Notes under the pieces: model-generated
Seen by the model: only the letters and a program-made list of their open reading frames with translations
The model's database searches: none
Told to the model about the DNA's origin: nothing
Made by a program: the position numbers and the translations under genes
Assembly (NCBI GenBank): GCA_023432225.1
Contig: JAEYUW010000010.1
Coordinates: 57,527-121,526 of the forward strand
Source of the DNA: Verrucomicrobiota bacterium
GTDB lineage: Bacteria; Verrucomicrobiota; Verrucomicrobiia; Opitutales; Opitutaceae
Direction: 5' to 3'
DNA: 64,000 nt
In this document: positions 45,501 to 55,057 of the stretch, piece after piece
How positions within the stretch are numbered: the stretch's first letter is position 1
Layout of the letters: each line of letters opens with the position of its first letter

Positions 45501-47809
45501 TGGGCTACGCCACCGGCTGGTTCCTGCTCAACGGCGTCACCAACGCCAACGCCGCGGCGAACATGCGCAACTGGGACGCCAACAATCTCGACGGCACCGG
45601 CGCCGCGACGAGCAATCCCGACAGCAACGGTTTCACCACGATGCCCACCGACGCCACCACGCTCGCGAACTACCGCAGCGCCACGTGGGTCCTCAACACG
45701 AACATGGCCGGCACCGTCAACGGCTCGTGGACGCCCGCGCTTGCTCCGCTCATCGCGAAAGATCCCGCGGCGCAATCCGTCGCGCTCGGCGACCCCGTCA
45801 CGCTCAGCGTCACCGCGCTCGGTGTGCCCGCCGTCACCTACCAGTGGTATCGAGACGGCAACGCCATCGACGGTGCCACCTCGGCGACTTACACCATCGC
45901 CGCCGCCGGTGCGGGCGACGCCGCGGCCTACACCGTCACGATCACCAACACCGCCGGCTCGACCACCAGCGCGATCGCGCAGCTCACCGTCACGGGCGTG
46001 GTTGTCGCGCCGACGATCCTCACGCATCCCGCGTCGGTCACCATTGCCGAAACCGCCAGCACCACGCTCAGCGTTACCGCCACCGGCACCGCGCCGCTGA
46101 GTTACCAATGGAAAAAAGGCGCCGACGAAATCTCCGGCGCCACCGCGAGCACCTACACGATTTCGAACGCCACCAGCGCCGACTCCGGCAGCTACACCGT
46201 CGTCGTCACCAACGGCGCGGGCTCGGCGACGAGCAACCCCGCGACCGTCACCGTGCGCGGCGTCGCAGTTCCCGTCTACAACGGTTACGCGGCCACCGTC
46301 ACGGGCGGCGCCGCCGGACCGACCGTCACGGTGAGCAACGTCACCGACCTCAAAAATTACGCCAAGGCCGCGACGCCCTACACGATCATTGTCTCCGGCA
46401 CGATCGACCTCGGCGAAAGCGGCCGCGTGAACGTCACCTCGAACAAGACCATCCGCGGCGCGACCGTCGCCTCCACGATCCTCGGCAGCGTCAACATCAG
46501 CAATTGCGACAACGTCATCGTTTCGAACCTCAACATCTCAGCCAACACCGGCCCCGCGGCTGAGAACGACGGCGTCACCATCGCGGCATCGACGCGCGTG
46601 CTCGTCACGAAATGCACGATCTACAACAGCACCGACGGCAACCTCGACGTCATCAACGGCTCCGACCTCGTCACCGTCTCCTGGTGCAAATTCTACTACA
46701 CGCGCGATAACGGCCATAACTTCTCCAACCTCGTCGGCTCCTCCGACACCGACACGGGCACCGGCAACGGCCTGACGAATTACCGCGTCTCGTGGCACCA
46801 CAACTGGTGGGCCACCGGCGCCAAGCAGCGCATGATCGCGTGCCGCTTCGGCTCGTCGCACATGTATAACAACCTCTGGGACTGCGCGGGAAACGATTAC
46901 TGCACCGAATCGCGCAACATCGCCGCGATCCTCTCCGAGCATAACTACTACGACGGCGTGAAGGACCCGCTCGCGAAGCGCACCGCGCTCGTCACCGACG
47001 TCGGCTTGCTCATGACGATCGGCAACATTTTCAACGCCTGCACCGGCTCGCAACTCGTCAGCAGCGACGCCGTGTTTTCCGCCCCGTATTCCTACCGGTT
47101 GTTCGCCGCGTCGGCCGTGCCCGCGCTGGTGCGCGCCGGCGCGGGCAACACGATCGAGGACGCTCCCGCCGAATACATCGCCACCGTCTCCGGCCCCGCC
47201 ACCGTTTACGCCGGAGACACCGTCACGCTCACCGCGGCGCCGAGTGGTTTCACGCCGACTTCCTATCAATGGCGCTACAAGAACACCGCGATCTCCGGCG
47301 CGACGTCCGCGACGCTCACACTCGGCGACGCGCAGGACGCGATCGAAGGCGCCTACACCGTCGTGCTCGGTCTCGACGACGGCAGCTTCGTCGTCACGGC
47401 GCCCTACACGTTGAGCGTGGATCTCTCGCCACGCCAGACGTGGCGCCAGACGCATTTCGGCACGATCGCCAACACCGGCAACGCGGCCGACACTGCCGAT
47501 CCGGATGCCGACGGTCTGTCGAACCTCGTCGAATACGCGCTCGACCTCGACCCGAACGCCGCCTCCGCCACCGGCACGCCCACGATGAGCTCCGATGCGG
47601 ACAACTGGATCTACACTTTCACGCGCCCGGCAGCGCGGGCCGATGTCACTTACGAGGTCCAGGCCTCCACCGATCTCGCGACGTGGGACTCGGCGGGCGT
47701 GACGCTCTCGCTCGTCTCGACGACCGACGGCGTCTCGACCTACGCCGCCACCTATCCGCGCGCCGCGGCCGACCGCATTTTCTTCCGGTTGAAAATCTCT
47801 TCGCCGTGA
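42506..47809 (+). CDS. Secreted multidomain pectinesterase (CE8) and pectate lyase (PL1)
   Basis: A 1767-residue exported protein. A signal peptide at 1-35 is followed by an N-terminal beta-rich region (to ~310), three Ig-like domains (~310-590), a Big_5-like domain (~595-745), a CE8 pectin methylesterase (~750-1075), two Ig-like domains, a PL1 pectate lyase (~1254-1555), another Ig-like domain and a DPDADGLSNLVEYALDLDP module. CE8 catalytic aspartates are D887 (YQDTVQ) and D907 (GDVDFLWG). In PL1, VSWHHNWW and R1442/R1447 (RMIACR) fit the catalytic arginine region, with the usual proline replaced. De-esterification followed by beta-elimination on one chain would be efficient on methylated pectin. 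No membrane anchor or PEP-CTERM tail is visible. Confidence 0.93.
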   Translation: MLSALVRFVRRPVGRGLVFLAALFAIGAPLARAQLKWSAYDPATGALLAGTTFEQAATFDPATNSYALTIPANSAVTFVTTNFIPVDLIKPASGSTTQTITFQMKSSAGGFSTVNKFTNFGLFKYPAGSAPSATSNNATTHSGLWMTAYNNGSTTYQTKPCGSPNSGAYSFASGPDYKLASNNITQSATGFGLGTSRATGVGTIADNTLYDVTFRVRANSAGTTQIGSSSTPDSSAGAVWADNATGGATFKQAVYSSTSNNGFTCPAGFNEFAFYFENGSGSPVTLTLSNLKAYTSGGTGFILGPAYFSTQPPANITATVGGPLAITAVPVAASVSGGPATTYRWQFSSDDGANYADLDTDANASAATASLSLTNVQSGQAGKYRLKATTTYTGAVSGATTLTSYSDASTITVTTDALPPSIVTPPANASILVGGSNTFTVVAGGSTPFSYQWSRSTDDGANYTAISGATGSSYTLSAATLGDTGLYRVTVTNSQGEATSDPATLTVQQAPVISAQPVGGSIAPGGSITLAVTATGTPAPTYQWKKNGAAISGATSSSYTISSATGADTANYTVTITNSVGSVTSAAASVAVVSATMRATTLTPAASGTRNPDTRLTITFNETPTVGVSGFLRIYDASNDAIVDTIDLTAATAARDTLRASSTLATQLLPVQSKPIGGIAVNFNYYPITVSGNTATIHPRNGVLAYGKTYYVKVDAGVFVNAAGEAFAGIADATTWRFSTKASGPAGGTTNLTVAADGSGDFDTVQAALDFLPANNTTPTTIRVKSGTYFEIIGFQAKHYVTLVGEDADTTIITYPNNNTFNNVSGGVYHRSTFVAQNVHDFTIANLTINNTTPQNGTQAEALIINGSSATSGRNLVTRCKFFSYQDTVQFNKQTYVSDCVIWGDVDFLWGDGPTFLENCDIRILRTGGYFTQIRNGNANHGYVFVNCRFTAPAGITGAFFGRIDPTSFPYSEVVVLDSVIGDGTNNAFLATSTSLGSLGYATGWFLLNGVTNANAAANMRNWDANNLDGTGAATSNPDSNGFTTMPTDATTLANYRSATWVLNTNMAGTVNGSWTPALAPLIAKDPAAQSVALGDPVTLSVTALGVPAVTYQWYRDGNAIDGATSATYTIAAAGAGDAAAYTVTITNTAGSTTSAIAQLTVTGVVVAPTILTHPASVTIAETASTTLSVTATGTAPLSYQWKKGADEISGATASTYTISNATSADSGSYTVVVTNGAGSATSNPATVTVRGVAVPVYNGYAATVTGGAAGPTVTVSNVTDLKNYAKAATPYTIIVSGTIDLGESGRVNVTSNKTIRGATVASTILGSVNISNCDNVIVSNLNISANTGPAAENDGVTIAASTRVLVTKCTIYNSTDGNLDVINGSDLVTVSWCKFYYTRDNGHNFSNLVGSSDTDTGTGNGLTNYRVSWHHNWWATGAKQRMIACRFGSSHMYNNLWDCAGNDYCTESRNIAAILSEHNYYDGVKDPLAKRTALVTDVGLLMTIGNIFNACTGSQLVSSDAVFSAPYSYRLFAASAVPALVRAGAGNTIEDAPAEYIATVSGPATVYAGDTVTLTAAPSGFTPTSYQWRYKNTAISGATSATLTLGDAQDAIEGAYTVVLGLDDGSFVVTAPYTLSVDLSPRQTWRQTHFGTIANTGNAADTADPDADGLSNLVEYALDLDPNAASATGTPTMSSDADNWIYTFTRPAARADVTYEVQASTDLATWDSAGVTLSLVSTTDGVSTYAATYPRAAADRIFFRLKISSP

Positions 47810-47934
47810 CGGCATCGCGCGCGAGGCGGCGGCGTCATGCGTTCACACGACATGACGCGCCGCGCCCCGACTGGTAATTTCTTTCACACCCCTCGCGCCC
47901 GCCGTTTTGCGGCGCGCCCACACCCCTCGCCCCC

Positions 47935-48954
47935 ATGAAGATTACTGTTCGCCGCCTCGCTGCGTGCCTGGCCTTGTTGCCGTTGGCCACGTTCGCGCAA
48001 TCGACCCTGTTTCACACCACGTTTGGTTCGGATACCACGAACCTGGCGTCCTACACGCCGACGGCGTCTTCCACCAACTGGAACATCGCCTCCTCGAAGA
48101 ACTCCACTTCGTCGGGCGTTTCCGGCAGCGGCCTGAGTCTTGTGCTCCCGTCCACCAGCTCCGGTTACGTGGAGGCGCAAACCACGTTTTCCAACGCGGG
48201 CGTCACGCTGTCCAACGTCGGCGACTACGTCACGGTGACGACCACCTTCACCGCCAACAGCAACATCCTCGCCGGCACCTCCGGTGGCTCCTGGCTCGCC
48301 CTCGGTCTCTACAACAGCAATGGCTCGAAACCGCTCAATACCCTGACGAACACCGGGCTCGATAAAACCAAAACCACCGCCACCACCGGCGGCACCGCAG
48401 GCTGGACAGGTTATTCCGCCGTCATCCGATCCGACAACGCGGCCGGCAACAGTTCGGGCTCGAGCGCGCTCACGCTGCGCGCCGCGCAGACCACCGGCAC
48501 GCTGACGAACGGAGCCCAGGCGCTCTCCTACAGCGGCGACGGCGGCTACAATTATCCGGTGGGCACTCACCTGATCTCGTCCAACACGGATGCTGCGACC
48601 GGCGACGCGCTGACCAACGCCGGCATCTACACGCTCACCTACAATATCCTGCTCAGCGCCGCCAACACCTACACCGTCAGCACCAATCTCTACGACGGCA
48701 ACGGCACCGCCGGCACGAACCTCGCGACGCTCAGCGGCACCGCCAGCGGCGCGACGTTCCTCACCGGGCCGTTCGACGGCTTGATGATCGGCTACCGTTA
48801 CAGCGCCACCTCGGCGGCCTCCAGTCTGACTCTCACCGACGTCACGATCACCTCGAACGTCGCCTCTGCCGTGCCTGAACCGTCGACCTACGCCGCGCTC
48901 GCCGGTCTCGCCGCGCTCGGTCTCGTCGCGTGGCGCCGCCGTCGCGCGATCTGA
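47935..48954 (+). CDS. PEP-CTERM anchored exported protein
   Basis: A 339-residue protein with a signal peptide (residues 1-22, cleavage after TFAQS) and a C-terminal sorting tail, VPEPSTYAALAGLAALGLVAWRRRR (about 313-337). The body is Ser/Thr/Gly/Asn-rich beta sequence (TLFHTTFGSDTTNLAS, LTLTDVTITSNV), probably a jelly-roll-like surface domain. No catalytic motif was recognised. PEP-CTERM tails are processed by exosortase, which is not encoded here. The next gene is a paralogue of identical length. It follows the pectin enzyme by 125 bases, so a role in binding polysaccharide or matrix is an inference from context. A terminator follows. Confidence 0.85.
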   Translation: MKITVRRLAACLALLPLATFAQSTLFHTTFGSDTTNLASYTPTASSTNWNIASSKNSTSSGVSGSGLSLVLPSTSSGYVEAQTTFSNAGVTLSNVGDYVTVTTTFTANSNILAGTSGGSWLALGLYNSNGSKPLNTLTNTGLDKTKTTATTGGTAGWTGYSAVIRSDNAAGNSSGSSALTLRAAQTTGTLTNGAQALSYSGDGGYNYPVGTHLISSNTDAATGDALTNAGIYTLTYNILLSAANTYTVSTNLYDGNGTAGTNLATLSGTASGATFLTGPFDGLMIGYRYSATSAASSLTLTDVTITSNVASAVPEPSTYAALAGLAALGLVAWRRRRAI

Positions 48955-48976
48955 AAATATCTTTGGGATTAGGTGC

Positions 48977-49009
48977 GCCGCGCCGGGGAAAGCTCGGCGC
49001 GGCATTTTT
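48977..49009 (+). terminator. Rho-independent terminator
   Basis: A perfect nine-pair stem, GCCGCGCCG/CGGCGCGGC, is followed by ATTTTTG, 23 bases past the stop of the first PEP-CTERM gene. It is one of the clearest terminators in the window. Confidence 0.8.
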
Positions 49010-49222
49010 GCGTCCGGGGGCGAGATCGATGCCGCAGCCGGCCCGACAGGACGCGACGCGCCCGGCCCGAGCCGCGTTCGTCTCTTGTTGTGACGTCCGG
49101 GGAAATCGTGTCGTCGCAAAACGACAGGAGGGAAGTGGGCGGGGCTGCTAGGATGAGCGGGTTAACCCGGCGCTTCGCGGCGGCGGGCCACGCACACACA
49201 CGATCCTGTCCCTCCACGTTCG

Positions 49223-50242
49223 ATGAAGCTCGCGATTCACCGTCTGAGCGCCTGTTTGGCGCTTCTGCCCACTCTGGGATTTGCCCAGTCGTCTGTCTTT
49301 AACACGACGTTTGACGCGGCCCACAACGCCCTGAACAGCTCGACGTTTAACATCACTGCGCAGGGCTCGACGTGGAACGTCGCCTCGTCGACAGATGCGC
49401 GTAGCTCCTCGCTCAATGCCGGGGGCTTGACCCTTACGATACCGTCATCGACCCCCGGTATCGTGGAGGCCCAAACGCGCTTCACGACCTCGCCGATCAC
49501 GCTGTCCGCCAATGGCGACTACGTGAAAGTGGTGACAACTTTTTCGGGCACGAATGTTCTGCCGACCGGAGCAGGCAGCACCTCGCAGTTGAACATCGGT
49601 CTGTTTGATTCGGCGGCGAACAATCCCTTGGCGGGTTTAAACAATGCTGGATTGAGCACGCTTCCTATAGGCGAAAATACCAGCGGCGGTGCGCAACCTT
49701 GGGAGGGCTATGTGGCCAAGATCGTCGGGGGGACTTCGGGGGCTGTCAGCGGGGTCTATCAGCGGGCGGTGCAAAACATCACCGCACTGACCTCGAACAA
49801 TCAGGACCTGCTTTTTTCAGGTGCGACGGGTGGCTACAGGAATCCAAACGCTGCGCCCATTGGTTCATCGAATGCGGCTGGCGTGTGGGCGCCGTTAAGC
49901 AGTGCCACGCCTTACACTTTGGCTTTCACCATCACGCGTGCCACAGCGGATTCCTACACGATCGGCTACGAACTTTTCAGCGGCAGCGGCACTGGTGGCA
50001 CTACGCTGGCCAGCTACTCGGCGACCACCACTACCACGAACTATTTGTCCAATCTGACTTTCGACGGTCTGGCCATTGGTGCCCGATACAGTGGGGCCGC
50101 GGCCAGCGATATCACCTACTCCTCGCTCTCGGTGAGCACCAATACCGTCTCGGCCGTGCCCGAGCCGTCGACCTACGCAGCGCTGGCCGGTCTGGCGGCC
50201 CTGGGGCTCGTTGCGTGGCGCCGCCTCGGCGCGAGGACGTAA
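49223..50242 (+). CDS. PEP-CTERM anchored exported protein (paralogue of preceding gene)
   Basis: A 339-residue protein with signal peptide MKLAIHRLSACLALLPTLGFAQS and a near-identical sorting tail, VPEPSTYAALAGLAALGLVAWRR. The body aligns loosely with the preceding paralogue (FNTTFDAAHNALNSSTFN, VEAQTRFTTSPITLSANGDYV, FDGLAIGARYSGAAASDITYSSLSVSTNTVSAVPEPST). By eye its third codon positions are less G/C-rich than those of its neighbours (for example CTTCCTATAGGCGAAAAT around 49660), suggesting different age or origin. It is separated from its paralogue by a terminator and 213 further bases, so it has its own promoter. The function is unknown beyond surface display. Confidence 0.85.
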   Translation: MKLAIHRLSACLALLPTLGFAQSSVFNTTFDAAHNALNSSTFNITAQGSTWNVASSTDARSSSLNAGGLTLTIPSSTPGIVEAQTRFTTSPITLSANGDYVKVVTTFSGTNVLPTGAGSTSQLNIGLFDSAANNPLAGLNNAGLSTLPIGENTSGGAQPWEGYVAKIVGGTSGAVSGVYQRAVQNITALTSNNQDLLFSGATGGYRNPNAAPIGSSNAAGVWAPLSSATPYTLAFTITRATADSYTIGYELFSGSGTGGTTLASYSATTTTTNYLSNLTFDGLAIGARYSGAAASDITYSSLSVSTNTVSAVPEPSTYAALAGLAALGLVAWRRLGART

Positions 50243-50270
50243 CGGAGCACGGCCGCATTTAGACTCCTCC

Positions 50271-50302
50271 GTCGCGCCGAGATTGTTCGGCGCGACTTTT
50301 TT
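50271..50302 (+). terminator. Rho-independent terminator
   Basis: A GTCGCGCCGA/TCGGCGCGAC stem with a six-base loop is followed by TTTTTT, 29 bases past the stop of the second PEP-CTERM gene. Stem, loop and T-tract are all textbook. Confidence 0.85.
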
Positions 50303-50385
50303 GTGTCTGCCGAGGCCGTTCGCTGCCGTCTGGATCGATAGGGAAAACCATTTGCCCGCGTGGGGACCGCGGGTAGCGTCCGCCC

Positions 50386-51353
<968 letters not shown>

Positions 51354-51357
<4 letters not shown>

Positions 51358-52631
51358 CGATGAGTGAACCGCCGACAGCGGCGCTCGACTGGCATGGCCC
51401 CGGTGCGCGCGCCCGCGCTCGCACAGCGTTTTCGTGGCAGGCGCTCGTCTGGGCGCTGATTTTTCCCGCGAAGCGCCATCGCATCGGCGTGACCGTGCCG
51501 GGCATGTTCCTGATGGGGCTCTCGATGGGCATCGGCACCGCGGCCTACAACACGGCGAGCAACATCCTGTTCATCACGCTCTCGCTGTTGCTCGCGTGCC
51601 TGCTGCTCAGCGGACTGCTGTCGTGGTTCAACTTCATGGGTGTGTGCTGGCGCGTGCGCCCACCGGCGGCGTGGCGCGCGGGGCATGAGACGATCGTCAC
51701 GATCGAGGTGCAGAACACGAAGAGCTGGCTGCCGACCTACGGCTTGTGGTTCGATCTCGCGACGCATCCGCGCGCAAAGGCGTCGGAGCCGGAGCCGGAT
51801 TTGAAAAAAGAAAAAGTGCGCGACGTGCTCGCCGCCGCCGAGCGCGCCGTCACGCGCGGGCGGGTGTTTCTGCGCGAGCGGATCGAGCCGCGCGGGAAGT
51901 GGACGCTCGAGTGGGTGCACAAGCCGGAGAAGCGCGGCGAACACGTGCTCGCGCTCGAGGCGGTCGGTTCGTTTTTTCCGTTCGGTTTTTTGCGGAAGAG
52001 CGTGGGCACGGGCTTGCGGCGCAGCGTGATCGTGTGGCCGGCGCAGGTGGATTATCAATGGCGCGGCGCCTTGGCGGCGGCCGGCGGCACGCAGGGGCAG
52101 CGCTCGGCGCGCACGGGCACCGGTGAGGATTTGCTCGCCTTGCGGCGTTACCAAATGGGCGACTCGCATCGGCTCGTGCACTGGAAGGCGAGCGCGCGGC
52201 TGGGGCAGCTGATGGTGCGGCAGTTCGCAGCGGAGAGTCCGCAGGGCTTTGTGCTGTGCGTGGACGCGCCGGCGGAATTGTGGGTGCGGCCGGAACAGTT
52301 TGATACGCTGTGCAGCTTCGCCGCGACGCTGGCGGAGGACTTTTTCGCGGCCGGACGCCTGCCCGCCGTGAGCGTGAATGGCCAGTGGGTCGACACGCGG
52401 CGCGTGCGGGATGTGGAGGCGGTTCTGGATTTGCTGGCGGTCGCGGAGCCTGTAGGGGGGGGTCCCCCGACCCCGCCGCGGACGGCGGCTCATGCTTTGC
52501 AAACGGCGGGGTCGGGAGACCCCGCCCTACAACGGGCTCGCGCGGCGGGCCGTAACCTCATCACGTTCGCGCCCGAAGGGACGCGTGGTGTCACGGCCTA
52601 CGTCGACGGCGTGCCGACGGCGTCGGCTTGA
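51354..52631 (+). CDS. DUF58 domain protein with an in-frame repeat insertion
   Basis: A 425-residue membrane protein. Two hydrophobic helices (about residues 40-85) are followed by a beta domain and the DUF58 block GEDLLALRRYQMGDSHRLVHWKASARLGQLMVRQF. Near the C-terminus, a 79-bp family B palindrome pair (52452-52530) is translated in frame as a Gly/Pro/Ala-rich segment (GGGPPTPPRTAAHALQTAG), after which apparently native sequence (GRNLITFAPEGT) resumes to the stop. Normal DUF58 proteins have no such insert. It overlaps moxR by four bases. The start may be ATG 51354 or ATG 51360. Confidence 0.88.
52452..52530. repeat. REPIN-like palindrome pair, family B, inside a coding sequence (79 bp)
   Basis: The left arm is GTAG with a GGGGGGGTC/GACCCCGCC stem; the right arm on the minus strand is GTAG-GGCGGGGTC/GACCCCGCC. 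It is within the 3' part of the DUF58 gene and the reading frame stays open through it. The left stem carries extra G/C changes compared with the copies at 19799 and 57700. Confidence 0.82.
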
Positions 52632-52653
52632 GCGAGCGAATCGAACGGAGCAG

Positions 52654-52802
52654 ATGGCCACAAAAAGCACAAAAAGTTCGGGTGCAGGCACGCGGTCTAG
52701 CGGCGTCTGTCGTGTCCACATGAGAGGGCGCAGCAAGACTGCGCCCCTACAGGTCGGGCAGCGGTTCGGACTTTTGGGTTTTTTTGTGCTTTTTGTGGCC
52801 AA
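52654..52802. repeat. GGCCACAAAAAGCACAAA inverted repeat enclosing a single REP hairpin
   Basis: The outer arms (52654-52677 and 52771-52802) match those at 7836-8049. Inside, 52726-52750 on the minus strand is GTAG-GGGCGCAG-TCTT-GCTGCGCCC, a further REP family seen once. The composite fills the 189-bp gap between the DUF58 and transglutaminase genes. Confidence 0.75.
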
Positions 52803-52820
52803 TCGGTTGGGAGGCCTGCG

Positions 52821-55043
52821 ATGAGCGCCTTGCGGCCTCAGCTCACGCTCGACGAACTGCGGCGGCTCAAATGGCTGCTCGGCGGCGCGCTCGCGCTCGT
52901 CTCGCTGTGGACCGTGTTTTTCCTCGATATCGAGGCGCTCGGACTCGTGGCGGTTGCGAGCACGGTGATTGGTGCGGCGATCGTCTGGCCGCAATTGCCC
53001 GCGCGCGTGCCGGCGCTGGTGTGGCGGTTGGCGGTGCCAGCGATCATTGCGGCCGTCGCGGCGGATTTTTATTTCAGCACCGAGACACTGCCGGTGCTGA
53101 TCCGGCTCGCCGTGCTCCTCGTGCTGTATCGCGCGGTGGCTTACCGGCGGAAGCGCGAGGACCTGCAGCTGATCGTGCTCGGGCTGTTTCTCATCGTCGT
53201 GGCGGGCGTATTGACGGTGGCATTGGAGTTCGCGGCGCTGCTGCTGGTGTTCACGGCGTGCGCGCTCGGGTTCCTGTTCGTCGTGACGCTGATCGACATG
53301 GTCGACACCGGACCGCGCGTGATGCGTCCGGAGGAGATGCGCGAGGCGCCGGCGTGGGCGCGTGGTGCGTGGCGGCCGTTCCTGACGCGGCTGCGCGCGG
53401 TGGCGGATTGGCGGCTGTTGGGCTTCGGCAGCGTGCTGTTTGTCGGTGTCGTCGGAATCTCGGCGCTGTTGTTTTTGCTCATCCCGCGCTTCGAGATCGG
53501 GAGCAGTTTCTTTTTGGACAAATACATCACGCGCAAGAGCCGCACCGGTTTCTCGGAGACGGTGCGCTTTGGCGACGTGAGTGAATTGGTGCAGGACAAC
53601 AGCGTGGCGCTGCGCGTCGACTTGCCGACCGGGCCGAAGCCGACCGCCGATCTCTACTGGCGCCTCGTGACGCTCGACGAATACACGCCGCGGGGTTTTC
53701 GCGTCTCGAGTTGGATGAAGGCGCATCTGCGCGCGAGTCAGGGCGTGCGCCGCGTGGTGCCGGGCGGCGGGGCGTGGACGGCGGGGGCGATGCTGCCGGG
53801 AATCTGGACTGTTTACGTCGAGCCGGGCGTGAGTCGCTACCTGCCGCTGCCGGGATCGTTTGCGGTGCTGCGGCTCCGCGAGGCGGCGACGGTGCAGGTG
53901 AGTCCGCCGAACCGGCTCGTGGCGTTGCAGAACGAGCCGATGAGCATGACGGCGTTTCAGATCGAGGGCATTTCATTGGCGCCGATCGTGCGCGACGCCG
54001 GCTTCGCGGCGCTGCTCCATGGCTGGGTGCGCGGCGACGAGGCGTTGCGGCGTGGCAAGCGCTACGATGCACGCACGACGCTGGCGGGACCGACGGGAGT
54101 GGACAACGAGGCCATGCTGCAGCGCGTCGTGCGCGAAGTGACCGGCGGGGCGGCGTTGCAGCCGGAGCAATTCGTCGAGCGGGCGACGGAGTGGCTGCGG
54201 AAGCGGCACGCGTATTCGTTGTCCGTGCGCATGCCGCGCGGCGCGGGTGATGACATCGTGCGCTGGCTCGATTCGAACGAGTCGGGTTTTTGCGAGCATT
54301 TCGCCTCGGCGTTGACGGTGCTGTGTCGCGCGGCGGGGCATCCGGCGCGCGTGGTGGCGGGTTTTCGGGGCGGCTCGTTGAACGGTTTCGAAGATTACCT
54401 GATGGTGCGCAATTCAGACGCGCATGCGTGGGCGGAGGTTTTTAATGGACACGATGCGTGGGTGCGCGTCGACCCGACGCCGGGCGGCGCGGTGGGCGAA
54501 ACGTCGAGCGCGATCGCGCAGGCGGTGGAGCGCGAGCGCGACAGCAGTTGGACGGCGCGGTTCGATAGCTTGCGTGTGCTCTGGTATCGGCGCGTGGTGA
54601 GTTTCGACGCGCGTCAGCAAGTGGAGCTGATGGATAGCGTGAAGAATGCCACGACGAGCACGGGCGATGTGTTGCGCGTGCGGCTCGAGGAGTGGGCGAA
54701 GCGGATCAAGGCGTGGCTGGCGCAGCCGTGGGATTGGGCGCGAGTGGGGCGTGTGGTCGCGGGCGTGGCGGTGGTCGTCGCGGCACTGATCGGCGGCGTG
54801 CGCGTGGCAGGGTGGTTTTCGGTGCATTGGCGGCTGTGGCGCAATCCGGGCGCGTTCGACCCGGTGCGGCGCGAGGCGGGGAAGGCGCTGCGCAAAATTG
54901 CGGAAGGCGGATGGCGGAATGCGGAATCGCCGGAGGTTCGCGGGGTGACGGCGGAGTTGGAGCGGTTGCGCTATGGGCGGCGCGAGACGTGGCCGGAGCC
55001 GCGCGGAGTGTTTCGACGGGCGCGGCGGGTGATGCGCGGGTAA
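52821..55043 (+). CDS. Transglutaminase-like (TgpA/DUF3488) membrane protein
   Basis: A 740-residue protein. Five to six membrane helices lie in the first ~225 residues, followed by a large periplasmic transglutaminase-like domain. Its catalytic cysteine is C491 in NESGFCEHFASALTVLCRAAG, and histidine and aspartate are in NSDAHAWAEVF and WVRVDPTPGG. One further membrane helix (about 645-668) precedes a cytoplasmic C-terminal tail. The ATG at 52821 has GGGAGG six bases upstream. It is the third gene of the moxR-DUF58-TgpA operon; substrates of these enzymes are generally unknown. Part of the tail (around 54890-54935) includes TGCGGAATGCGGA words like those at 6483. Confidence 0.92.
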   Translation: MSALRPQLTLDELRRLKWLLGGALALVSLWTVFFLDIEALGLVAVASTVIGAAIVWPQLPARVPALVWRLAVPAIIAAVAADFYFSTETLPVLIRLAVLLVLYRAVAYRRKREDLQLIVLGLFLIVVAGVLTVALEFAALLLVFTACALGFLFVVTLIDMVDTGPRVMRPEEMREAPAWARGAWRPFLTRLRAVADWRLLGFGSVLFVGVVGISALLFLLIPRFEIGSSFFLDKYITRKSRTGFSETVRFGDVSELVQDNSVALRVDLPTGPKPTADLYWRLVTLDEYTPRGFRVSSWMKAHLRASQGVRRVVPGGGAWTAGAMLPGIWTVYVEPGVSRYLPLPGSFAVLRLREAATVQVSPPNRLVALQNEPMSMTAFQIEGISLAPIVRDAGFAALLHGWVRGDEALRRGKRYDARTTLAGPTGVDNEAMLQRVVREVTGGAALQPEQFVERATEWLRKRHAYSLSVRMPRGAGDDIVRWLDSNESGFCEHFASALTVLCRAAGHPARVVAGFRGGSLNGFEDYLMVRNSDAHAWAEVFNGHDAWVRVDPTPGGAVGETSSAIAQAVERERDSSWTARFDSLRVLWYRRVVSFDARQQVELMDSVKNATTSTGDVLRVRLEEWAKRIKAWLAQPWDWARVGRVVAGVAVVVAALIGGVRVAGWFSVHWRLWRNPGAFDPVRREAGKALRKIAEGGWRNAESPEVRGVTAELERLRYGRRETWPEPRGVFRRARRVMRG

Positions 55044-55057
55044 TGCGTGAAATGAGA

